Assembly: GCF_002776525.5 (NCBI RefSeq)
Contig: NC_045439.1
Span: 160,797,485 to 160,861,484 of the forward strand
Direction: 5' to 3'
Length of the DNA stretch: 64,000 bases
Source of the DNA: Piliocolobus tephrosceles
Taxonomy: Eukaryota > Chordata > Mammalia > Primates > Cercopithecidae
Below are positions 50,942 to 64,000 of the stretch, in pieces. Under the pieces are notes generated by a model that saw only the letters and a program-made list of their open reading frames with translations, did not search any database and was not told where the DNA came from. Each line of letters begins with the position of its first letter. The first letter of the stretch is position 1. The position numbers and the translations under genes are program-made.

Positions 50942-51223
50942 TTTTTTTTTTTTTTTTTGAGACGGAGTCTCGCTCTGTCGCCCAGGCTGGAGTGCAGTGG
51001 CGCGATCTGGGCTCACTGCAAGCTCCCCTTCCTGGGTTCCCGCCATTCTCCTGCCTCAGCCTCCTGAGTAGCTGGGACTACAGGCACCCGTCTCCGTGCC
51101 TGGCTAATTTTTGTATTTTTAGGAGAGACAGGGTCTCACCATGTTAGCCAGGATGGTCTCGATCTCCTGACCTCGTGATCCCAGAGTGCTGGGATTACAG
51201 GCGTGAGTCACCGCGCTAGGCCT
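50942..51223 (-). mobile_element. AluY with target-site duplication
   Basis: GAGACGGAGTCTCGCTCTGT to GTGAGTCACCGCGCTAGGCC. Flanks AGAGTGAACAGTTCTT (50926-50941) and AGAGTGAACGGTTCTT (51224-51239). A small deletion removes the usual CGCCTCGGCCTCCC block near 51180. Confidence 0.95.
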
Positions 51224-51239
51224 AGAGTGAACGGTTCTT

Positions 51240-52329
<1,090 letters not shown>

Positions 52330-53089
52330 AAAGACAAAATTATAACAAATTTGATTATAGATCGAATTGGCTTTTATTCATGATTCATGAACTGGAGTAG
52401 TCTGTTCTACAAAATAGAAGGAGAGCTCCCACTGGGCAATGGCAGAATAGCGGGTTTGTAAGGTGGGAACAAAGAAACAGAACAACAGAACAAAAAAGCT
52501 AGTTGGTTAATATTGGGTTACTCCAGGTTACTTTTCTGTAAGGGTTAAAGCAGAGGGGACTGACTCAGTTAGACTGAACTCTCCTCTTTTCAGGAAAAAC
52601 TGGTCTGGTTTTGGACCTATTTGCCTCCTTAACATTTCAATTTAATGATGTGCCATTTAGCATGAGTGACTCCATTTTAGTTTAGTCTAGTCTACTGGGG
52701 CCCAGTGCAGGAGCTCAGTGCAAAACAGTGGCCTTTCATAATTTTGTTTAACAATTTCTTCCTTTGGCCCTTCTTCTCACCTAGGTGACAGTGTGACAAA
52801 AACGCAAGGCATCAGCACCACTTTCAGTTACCATTATTTTGGGCTTCTGGTATTAACATGCCATTCATAGGTTACAGCATCATCATGATCACACACATGA
52901 CTAATACATCACTCGTAAGATGTAGTATTTTAGTAACTTGTCAATACAGGTAATAAATCCATAGGAATCTACTAATAGTTTAAAATATGAAATGTCAACA
53001 GCAGATATTTACTTCTGTAGAGCTTAGTGGTCTATGACATTTATTTGGTAAGAATTCCATAAAAATTTAATTTTTAGTGGAACTTTCCA
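52330..53089 (-). repeat. ERV remnant: 3' LTR with polypurine tract and some internal sequence
   Basis: On the minus strand the internal part (53089 to about 52760) leads into a purine-rich stretch (AGAAGAAGGGCCAAAGGAAG, about 52778-52759), a likely polypurine tract. The LTR follows (about 52740-52330), ending GAATAAAAGCCAATTCGATC and TTGTTATAATTTTGTC. The internal part resembles 50190-50350. No coding frame survives. The family was not identified. Confidence 0.6.
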
Positions 53090-53300
53090 TTAGCCAATGA
53101 TTTCCCCCTATTTAAGCACACAAGATAAAGACATAAAACAAACAGAACCCAAATTCCTGCATGTTCCAAAAGCTTGAGTTTACACTCCCTACAGTAATAA
53201 TCACTTACCGCAAATGCTGTCAGTTACCTATAAAACTGCAGCTTTTGGGCCGGGCACGGTGGCTCACGCCTATAATCCCAGCACTTTGGGAGGCTGAGGC
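53090..53300 (+). other. Duplicate of 51515-51725, including the 5' piece of an Alu
   Basis: 205 bp (53090-53294) align without gaps to 51515-51719. I count about 15 differences, so roughly 93% identity. The block contains the left target-site flank (AAAACTGCAGCTTT) and only the first ~53 bases of the Alu, then switches to unrelated sequence. The copy at 51.5 kb has the full Alu with both target-site duplications, so it is the donor. Confidence 0.9.
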
Positions 53301-53689
53301 ATGTCCATTATTGAATAAGTGTCTTAAGAGGATTTTCTATAGTGTGCTTAACAAAAACTCCACAAAGATGCAAGCCTCATCCTCATAAGAAAAAAGGAGT
53401 TGGGGGAATTAAATTTCCAAGTAAATCATAAGTACTTTCCTACAGAGGATCTTTCAATCAAATAGAGACAGAAACAAAACAAATATTTGTAAATGACAGA
53501 GCTGAGATGGAAAACTCCACCACAGTAGTTCATTTTGTGCACATGGAGATTAGTGGACACATGGGCTATGCCACAGGCATTGCTTTCTATGTAACTTCTT
53601 CACAAGACTTTGAGCTCTTCTAGGGGTGGAAGAGTGCTTTCTCTTCTGTGTGTCCTAGCACATTTTGTGTACACCACAGACTCTCAATA
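53301..53689. other. No gene or repeat recognised
   Basis: Unique sequence. Confidence 0.45.
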
Positions 53690-53880
53690 CTGCAATGGGA
53701 ACTCATATATATTAGCTCACTTGCTCCACACCACAACTCTGTGATATATTATAGGAATTGTTATCTTCACATTACAAATACACAAACCTAAGCTCTGGAG
53801 GTTGGGCCACTTGCTTCGATTGTACCACAATAAAGAGATACAGCCGAGATTCTCGCTCAGGTATGTCTCACTTTCAAGCT
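53690..53880 (-). repeat. MIR SINE fragment
   Basis: Reverse MIR: TATTAGCTCACTTGCTCCAC, then CTTCACATTACAAATACACA, then GAGATTCTCGCTCAGGTATG. Confidence 0.6.
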
Positions 53881-55027
53881 TACATCATTTATTTTATTCA
53901 TTTATTCTTTTATGATTAATTCAACATTATTGAATGAATGATTTACATAGACACAAAATATATGCTAATATATAGGGAATCACGAGAAAGGCAGCAGATA
54001 ATTCCCAGTCACTATTTAAGAAGGAGGCTCTTTGAGTAACACACACTCAAAAGGTATTCCCATTAATATCCATCACCTCACAATTTGGCTTTGTCATTAT
54101 GAGGTCTCTTGTTGCAGGGAAAGTACAAGATCACCACTTGAGGATGGCTCTCTCTTTATGACATCATCAGGTTCCAATCTTGCCTTCCCGTCCTTGCAGT
54201 ACATCCTTCCCTCAAGAGACAGACCTTTTAATGCAAGCAGAATGCCCTCCATCAAGGCATTTGGACATGCAAATGTTGAAGTTACGGCATGTAGGTCACT
54301 CACAAAAAGAGGACAACTATTTCTGGTAACATCTAAAATTTATTGTGGTGAGTCAAGGCTAATGCAAGGTGAACCCTTCCCTTTACCACATCTGCACACC
54401 GACATTAGCTCATCCATGTATTAAAACATGGGCCTCCAGACAGTTCGTTGGCAATTTGGCGAATTGTTCATGTATAATGCAACAGAAGTCTAGTTTCAAC
54501 TCATACTGATTCCACCTCAACTTTCCATGAATGGTTTTGATTTTAGTGTAATATGTGAATGACATTGATTTAAAAATACTGGAATAAAACATTCTAATCA
54601 TATACTCATTTTTGTTATCATTAGCTAAGTTTATTAATAGTCACAGGTTATAGGAAGAGCACTTACTCTTCACAGGATGGATGATGTCTTTTTTTTTCCG
54701 AGAAATTCATCTAAGGTGTTCACTTTATTTTCCTCTTTTTATACTACGCGTTTTATCAACCTTTCTATCTATGAGATGGATGAGTTCTAAGATTCTTGGG
54801 ACAAGGGATTTTCCCTAAGCTTTTATGTCCCTTTAGAAGTGAGCCCATAAGGAAAGAGGCAAGGTGAATAGTTGTATCCCTGCCAGTTTCCTCACACTTT
54901 ATTCTCTATGAATTCAACCTAGCCACATCTACTGTCCCATCTCACTCTACAAAGCCCTCTCCCCTGAGAGCACTGTGAACCTTTTTGTTTCCAAGAATCA
55001 TCATCCTTGATTAAATGAGTGAGGAGA
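53881..55027. other. No gene recognised; unique sequence
   Basis: The 130-codon plus frame 54032-54424 (start MSNTHSKGIP) faces a 68-codon minus frame. No domain was recognised. Confidence 0.45.
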
Positions 55028-55318
55028 GGCCGGGCATGGTGGTTCACGCCTGTAATCCCAGCACTTTGGGAGGCTGTGGTGGGTGGACACCTGAGGTCAG
55101 GAGTTCAAGACCAACCTGGCCAATATGGTGAAACCCCATCTTATTAAAAATACAAAAATTAGCCGGGCATGGTGGCAGGCACCTGTAATACCAGTTACTT
55201 GGCAGGAGAACTGCTTGAACCTGGGAGGCAGAGGTTGCAGTGAGCCAAAATTGTGCCACTGTACTCTACTCCAGCCCGGGTGACAGAGCAAGACTCTGTC
55301 TCAAAAAAAAAAAAAAAG
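55028..55318 (+). mobile_element. AluS
   Basis: GGCCGGGCATGGTGGTTCAC to GACTCTGTCTC plus about 15 A. A small deletion lies in the right arm (GTTACTTGGCAGGAGAACTG). Confidence 0.93.
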
Positions 55319-55689
55319 AGGAGAAGCTCCATGTGGCCTCTAATTGTGTACAGGGTGAAGGCTCATTGCTCTTCATTAGGACCTTCCAGAAAGCAATAAT
55401 GATGAGTTCCTTCTTTGTTTACTGAAAATCTTAAAGATGATGGTGACCACGATGATGACATAATGATACAAAGAGAAAGGAGGAGAAATATACATTCATC
55501 TTAAGTCACTTTTGTCTGGAAAGAAATTCCCAGAGAGATTTGTCTTCATCTCTTTGTTATAGATGAAAACAATGATTACAATAATTTCTATCATTATGTT
55601 TTTAGGTTTCTTTAAAATATTCAGAAAGAAATGCTCGCAATTCTTTTTCAACTAGAGTTAAGAGAGGGTTGGAGTGAACTATAGAGGGT
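55319..55689. other. No gene or repeat recognised
   Basis: Unique AT-rich sequence. Confidence 0.45.
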
Positions 55690-56058
55690 GTCTTAGTTCA
55701 TTTCATGCTGCTGTAACAGGGTACCACACACTAGGTAATTTATAATCAACACATTTATTTGGCCTATGATTCTGGAGGATGAGAGACATAAGAGCACGGC
55801 ACTGGCATCTGGCTAGAAGCTTCGCACTGCATCATTTCACAGTGAAAGACACAAAGCCAAGAGAGGGCAAGCGCAATCAAGCAAGAGATGGCCAAACTCA
55901 CTTTTACAACAAACTCACTCTCACGATAAAGACATTAATCCATTCATAAAGGCAGAATCTTCACAACCTCACCTGTTAAAGATCACACTTCTCAACACCG
56001 TTGCTGTGGAGATTGTTTCCACCCATAAATTTGGGGGGACACGTTCGAACCATAATAG
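55690..56058 (-). repeat. MST-like MaLR LTR (MSTC/MSTD type)
   Basis: Reversed LTR: GTCTTAGTTCATTTCATGCT, then GTAATTTATAATCAACACAT, then CATTTCACAGTGAAAGACAC, then ATTTGGGGGGACACGTTCGA. Confidence 0.75.
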
Positions 56059-57115
56059 ACATCATAGTTTTAGGACATGTGGATGAGGTTGAGAAGTTTT
56101 ATTGTGTCTACATGTGCATACAAGCACAACTGTATGGGAATAATTTTATTATAAAGTTGCATTATCCAGAAGGCTGGAACTAAATATACTATCCAATTTG
56201 AACACAAAATCCAGTTAGAATCATTTTTATATGCAGGCTAGTGTTCTCTTCTCATACTTCAATGATTCATCCACATCTATTGCTGCTGATTCCTGGATGC
56301 TTGTCAATATCCTAATACACATCATCTTTGGTATTTTTTTTTATTTTCAATGACAGAGAGCCTGGTCATTCTATTATACCTTTGAGCCTAATGCACAATG
56401 TATATTCTAGGTACATTTCATGGAATTTAATGCTTCAGTGTTGATTCCACAAACTACTTGGGAAAGTTTGGTAGGGTAATGTAAAAATCTCATGCCCAAA
56501 CGCATATGTCTGTCTTGCTAGTGGTCCCTCTTGCAAGACCAATTGAACCTTTTATTTCTAGAACATGTTGTATATTCCTTTACTAGCAGTGCTTTGCTTG
56601 CCGTTTCATCTTCCTAGAATCCCCTTCTTTTCTCTTAGAGTGCATTATCCGAAAATCTTACCAAGAACTCTCCATCCCCTCAGAGTTAACTTCTTCCACT
56701 GGGGCAAAGTAGATATTTAGTAAGTTTTTACTGCGATACTTTGATCCCATTTGTTTTAGTTTTATGTTTTCCATTCTTTGTGACACACATTTAAACAAGG
56801 GAAACTTTGAAATGTATGATTACCTGGGTCAAACCCCAGATCAACTGAATCAGATCCTCTAGAGGTTAGGCCAAGGCAATGATCATTAAGAAAAACGGCA
56901 AGAATCAAAATCTCCCTGAGTAATTCTAATGTGTGTCCAGGATCAAGACAGCTCAGCTGTAAGGTCAATAGATCAAATATTAACAGCCACGTACTCCATT
57001 TAGCTTTGAATAAAGACGATTTAACCCATTATTTCTTAAAAAAAAAAAAAAAAACCTTGCAATATTGTCAACAATGAGAATCCCTCGCCGTTAACGCACA
57101 AGACGTACATACAAT
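56059..57115. other. No gene recognised; unique sequence
   Basis: Short frames only; AT-rich. Confidence 0.45.
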
Positions 57116-57128
57116 AAAATCCATCACC

Positions 57129-58814
<1,686 letters not shown>

Positions 58815-59186
58815 GTGGTGAAGAAAGCTCTTTGTTATATGAAGCAGCAGCTAATAATGGCCAAAATTAATCATATGGTAGAATTAGAAAAATCATTATG
58901 TCACCACCTAGGACAAGAGTTATTAAGTGGTATTAAAATTGTTCCATTGCATTCTTGGGGAACTAAGTATTTGCATAGGGCTAAAGTAATTCCACATAGA
59001 CTATTTCCAGTAAGTGAGGTGAAAATTCTGATTGTACGTGGAGGGGTAAACTATCATGACCCTAATTCAGCTGTTGATTTTCTATTACTAACCATCAGTC
59101 AACCAGATGTCATGTCTCCTGATAAGATGCAACATGAATTACACAACATCACAGATAATGAATGCTGGCAAAAATATTTTGTGTGA
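58815..59186 (+). other. Unrecognised 123-codon open frame
   Basis: The product is predicted soluble. It starts MVKKALCYMK and contains HSWGTKYLHRAKVIPHRLFP and GGVNYHDPNSAVDFLLLTIS, ending DNECWQKYFV. The complexity looks protein-like: a balanced residue mix with no low-complexity repeats and few rare patterns. It is the most gene-like open frame of its size here. Beyond its stop at 59186 the next codons (LSPACKSSCQFVGTTGPRG) still read plausibly before further stops, which suggests a decayed longer frame. It could be a retroelement or processed-pseudogene remnant. I cannot assign a family. Confidence 0.3.
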
Positions 59187-59439
59187 CTTTCTCCAGCTTG
59201 CAAATCTAGCTGCCAATTTGTAGGAACTACAGGACCCAGAGGATTAAACTGAGGAAGATTACAGGGACAAAACCAGACACATCCAGAAGGTTGAATGTTT
59301 TCCTCAGGACAATCAGCTTATGAATTTTGTTTTTTAATAATTTTGTGGTATGAATAAAATGGGGGCAGGAGGTGGACTGTGCCAAGTGAAGAGAAACATA
59401 AAGGCCATCACCACCAAATCCAGTGTTTTGTCATGGATT

Positions 59440-59750
59440 TGGATCCTGATTTGGACAAAAGGGAGTGGAGAAAACTCTCCAGACAATGAAGGAAATTTAT
59501 TGCATAAGGTAAATATTTGACATAAAATTATATACATTGTTAGGTTTATAATATCATTTACAGTGTGAATTTATTTTGGTAAAACCGTAATGTTGTGTGT
59601 ATATATGCAAAAAAGAGGCTCTGGAGGCACATCTGCTGGGGGTGGGCTGTGCCATCATCTGGGTGGTGGAATACACCACTCTCTCAATCCTGTTAATTTT
59701 TATTTTCTAACTTTACAAAGGCATAATACAGCTTTTGAAATCATGAAAAC
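59440..59750 (+). mobile_element. L1M 3'UTR fragment
   Basis: GGATTTGGATCCTGATTTGG, then GAAGGAAATTTATTGCATAA, then GGCTGTGCCATCATCTGGGT, then TTTCTAACTTTACAAAGGCA. It resembles the L1M 3'UTR order ('gattggatcctg' block followed by the terminal part). Confidence 0.5.
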
Positions 59751-61250
59751 TTATTTTTAATTAACAGTTAAACGAAACAGGCATTCCTGATAAATATACA
59801 TATTCATGTTTTTAAAAAATTCATTATTCGATTTTGTTTTCCAGCACTCTGACTTAGTTTTGAGGCGGACGCATTCTCCTCAGAGTTTCTGAAAGGTTCA
59901 AACAACATGCTTCCCCCTCCTTTTGATTTCATAGTTTTCCAGCCTCGCCTGGAAAAAAAAAATATTTTCTAAATCTCATGAGAAAACTCTATTTTCACCG
60001 AACTTTTGATCCTACCAGAGGCAATATTTGTAAAGAGAAGTCTGTTGCTTCTCTTTACAAATTCAGTCTGATGTTAGATCAAAGAAATTCAGATAAACAT
60101 TGGGGCTGTAAGTTTCAAGTTCAAAATAAATCCCTAATTTAAACTTCTCAAGAAGTTTTTTCAAGCTTTTACATAACTGTAACAAAAGCTTCAGGAAACA
60201 GAATGAAAGATAAGTTTAACACAAACAGGAATAAGCTCTGTAGAAGTTTCCAAAACCTTAATGAGCTTTATTAACATGTTTAATGAGGGAATAATATGAT
60301 ATCACTATTAAGGATGACTGAGAACTGAGACAAGGAAGACTGAATAGATTCAGAAATATGTGTAAGTTACAGTTTTAAGACTTATGTAAAAATTTTCACA
60401 GAATAATATTTTTCCAGGGTGTGTATTGGTTTTGTTTTTCCAACAGCAGCTATCGCAGGGCATTGCAAACAAGGAGGTACACAATACATATTCAATGAAT
60501 TTTATCCAACTGAACAAGGAGAATTTTCTGTACTGCATATTAAAGTGGTTTCTACCCAACTGTTTGAAAATGAAAAAATGTAGCTGGGCAGTATTCATGT
60601 CTAAAAATTGCTCACAGCTATTTTTACATTTTTATGGATTTATTCATTATATTGAGTGTTTCTTTTGGTAGCATGTAGACAGCAGTTAAATGTAACCTTG
60701 AAGGTAACTCAATCTTGTAATATAAAGTATTAACACCAACTATAAGTCCACGATGCCTTGTCCAAATCTCCTATAGCCAGATATAATTGGAAATTAGAAA
60801 ATGTTGGACTTAAAAAAGTAATATGGTGCCTATAACCACGTATATCATACCTAGCAACATCTAAGAGAACACCATGCAATCAAACACATCAATAGTTCTG
60901 CAGTGAAATACATCAGCATCCAGCAGTGGAATAAATAAAACCTATAAATAGATTTCCATTTGTTCATATCAGGCTTTGCTGGCTGATGAGTTTTGGTGCC
61001 AAATTTATAAACAGCTTTAAGTTTTCAGAGCTTTAAGGATTTCAAAATTGCAGTTAAGTACCAGTAGTGTGAAATAGTATTATTAATCAATAATTGGTTA
61101 GAAGATAATTCTCCTCTGTTTTGAGCTAAAACATACAGAACCATTTCACTGCTGAGATATTTTGGGATGATGTTTTAAATATGCCATTGCCCTAACAGCA
61201 GATATTTTGGACTTGAATTTTGTGTATTACCTGTTGAGAATGTAGAGACA
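59751..61250. other. No gene recognised; AT-rich unique sequence with one hairpin
   Basis: Only a strong short inverted repeat at 60026-60062 stands out. Short opposing frames lie near 60350-60671. Confidence 0.45.
60026..60062. repeat. Perfect 15-bp inverted repeat with 7-base loop
   Basis: Left arm ATTTGTAAAGAGAAG (60026-60040), loop TCTGTTG, right arm CTTCTCTTTACAAAT (60048-60062). The two arms are exact reverse complements. Confidence 0.95.
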
Positions 61251-62499
61251 ATGGTTAGTGAAAATTCTGACCACAGGATTCAAGAGCGCACAGGTCAACG
61301 CGGAGTGGCAGAGCCAAGCAGGGAGCCTGGCCAGCTCTGGGACTGCTTTGCTCCATCACAGATCACCAGCCAGTTCCTGAGTGCGGCAGCAGAGCTGGAC
61401 AGGTCTCTGGCTAGACCAGTGTGCCTTTTGTCATATTCTCACTGCTCCTTGGAGTCAACTGGCTATTCTGTGAGTAAGTGGACAACTTATGCCATTATTA
61501 GAATAATTAAAATGAAGTACTTCCTCAGACAATGAATGATTTCCGATGTCTCTGAAGAATAAAGTAACATTCAAATGATCTAATGTTCAGACAGTTGTAT
61601 TTTAAGTAAACACTATAAATATCATATTGGTTAGCAAAATTCATATTGGGTATAAAATCTTTGCCGTGTAAGACAAATTAATTCACTCTCTGAAACCCCA
61701 ATTATATAAATGCTTACCGCTTGTAGGGAGAGTTAAAGGTGGTACCATAAATCCTCTGATACTGGAAATATAAAAGGAACTCCTTCCCCACGCGTGACCT
61801 ATGGAGAAGGTTAACTCTACGTTATTATTTCACAAATTTCAGCCTTTTCTTTATCAAACGGTCAAAAAGAAAGGTAGGACTCAAAACAGACCTAGAAATA
61901 GGACGAAGTATGAAGAAAGAGGTAAACTTTAGAGACAGGAGAATTGGGAAAGACGTGAAAACATCCTTCACCCAGGAGCAGGAGGAGGATGCCTGTCTCC
62001 GCTTCTCCTCCAGACTACCAAGTGAGGGCAATGGCTTGGATGGGGCAGAAGGACAAAGAGCTGGCATGGGCACAGGGAGCTCCGAGTCTGTGAGGGCTTT
62101 CCAAGTGGGGCTGTCCCTCTTGGGGGAGACACCCTTGGTTCTGCAGAGACAGAGATGGCCCAGGAGGACAAGCAAAGAGCAGGTTTTGCGTGGGCACTGG
62201 GCAGATCGTCCACGTGTGCTGACTCAGGAGGGCAGCAGCTGCCCTCATGCAGAAAGCACGTGCCCCTGAGTGAAATGTCCTTTCTGTCTCATCCCCTGGA
62301 CTCCTGGCACCATGGCAGAGCTGCAGGAGCATGGGGAACTTTCTCCCCGAAGTAAACAAGAACTGGTAGACAGGAAACACAAGTCAGAGAATTCTTCAAG
62401 AACACCAGAGAGTAAAAAGAATTTACTGATTAACCACAATTAATGCTTTTAAAACGAGGCTTGGAAATCCCTTCTGCGTTAAGGGATTGCCGACCCAAG
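61251..62499. other. No gene recognised; GC-richer unique sequence with overlapping frames
   Basis: Frames on both strands at 61825-62380 (the longest about 120 codons) mutually overlap. I could not identify a domain or a splice-flanked exon. Confidence 0.45.
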
Positions 62500-62955
62500 G
62501 TGTCTGCATCCTAATCTCTGAAGCCTGTGACTACGTGACTTTACATGGCAAATGGACTTTGCAAATGTGTTTGAGTTAAGGACCTGGTGAAGGGGGTGCT
62601 GATCCCGGACTGTGTGTGTGTGTGTCCAATGTCATCACAAAGAGCCTTGAAAGCAGGGGACCTTTCCTGGCTGGTCGGAGAGTGCCGGAAGACACCAGAA
62701 GAAGGATCAGAGAGACAGTGTGCTTTGGCTTTGGAGATGGAGGGCCACCTTGAGAAGCTGGAAGAGGCAAGAGAACAGATTCTCTCCTGGAGCTTCCTAA
62801 AGGAATGTAATCCTGCGGATACGTCGATTTAAGCCCATTCCAACCCATTTCAGCCTATTGACCTCCACAACTGCAATACAACAAATGTCTGTTGTTTTAA
62901 GCCACCGTTTGTGACGATTAGTTACGGAAGCAACAGGAAACTAATACACCCACCT
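62500..62955 (+). repeat. MLT1 C/D-like MaLR LTR
   Basis: Sense layout: GGCAAATGGACTTTGCAAAT, then GGAAGAGGCAAGAGAACAGA, then TTCTCTCCTGGAGCTTCCTA, then TGTTGTTTTAAGCCACCGTT, then AGCAACAGGAAACTAATACA. The middle has (GT)n at 62617-62629. Confidence 0.85.
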
Positions 62956-63159
62956 CTCAATCACTCTGCCCAGGTGTACAATTATTCATGGGAACTGGAG
63001 TGGGCTGCTGGGTGGAGGGGCTTCTTTATCAGACAGTCCTTTCCACTGTAGGAGTCTCCTTCTGGAAACTCTTGTCACCACCCTTCCAAACCTGTTATAT
63101 TTTCTGGAATCACCCAAAATAATATAATTTCTCTTTTCTCAGTGAAAAGATGGTTTGTT
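62956..63159. other. No gene or repeat recognised
   Basis: Unique sequence up to the L1 junction. Confidence 0.45.

Positions 63160-64000
<841 letters not shown>

Noticed and set aside
61825..62380. Cluster of about 120-codon frames on both strands
   Set aside because: Mutually overlapping frames in a GC-richer patch suggest a composition effect. No family recognised.

Overview
This window is primate nuclear DNA, most likely from an Old World monkey. Many Alu elements of several ages (J, S, Y and free monomers), primate L1, MaLR LTRs (MST and MLT1), MIR, L2 and a HERV9-type LTR12 place it in the catarrhines. The AluY at 30375-30680 carries bases I remember as typical of macaque and baboon AluY, notably GAGATCCGGCCACTGC in the right arm where human AluY has GAGATCGCGCCACTGC. 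This rests on remembered consensus sequences, not on a search.

I found no convincing protein-coding gene, rRNA, tRNA or CpG-island promoter. Nearly every longer open frame lies in a retroelement, a tandem repeat or an Alu. The window reads as gene-poor intergenic or deep intronic sequence.

Layout. 1-3.8 kb: the 5' part of a minus-strand L1 with broken ORF1 and ORF2. 4-17 kb: MIR, MaLR LTRs, Alu and old L1 fragments, with a 40-bp minisatellite at 6.3 kb. 17.6-22.2 kb: three minus-strand ERV LTR-like blocks, one split by an L1, plus an MST LTR. 22-31 kb: L2, L1M 3' ends (one with an inverted 3' tip), a 22-bp minisatellite under the longest open frame, and the monkey-type AluY. 31.9-35.1 kb: an L1M 5' half interrupted by an LTR12, then a 5'-truncated L1 with target-site duplications. 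36-46 kb: Alus, a Tigger DNA transposon, MLT1, L2 and an MSTB LTR. 46-53.3 kb: the most unusual stretch. Three separate sites hold blocks copied from donor sequences 1.5-2 kb away, one of them inside an AluY. 53.3-63 kb: Alus, MIR, MaLR LTRs and mostly anonymous sequence, with one unrecognised 123-codon frame. 63.16-64 kb: an L1 with a 5' inversion of the twin-priming type that runs off the right edge.

There is no pathway or operon. The history visible here is nested retroelement insertion followed by local DNA-level rearrangement. The best candidate for something undescribed is the 46-53 kb cluster of short-range templated duplications.
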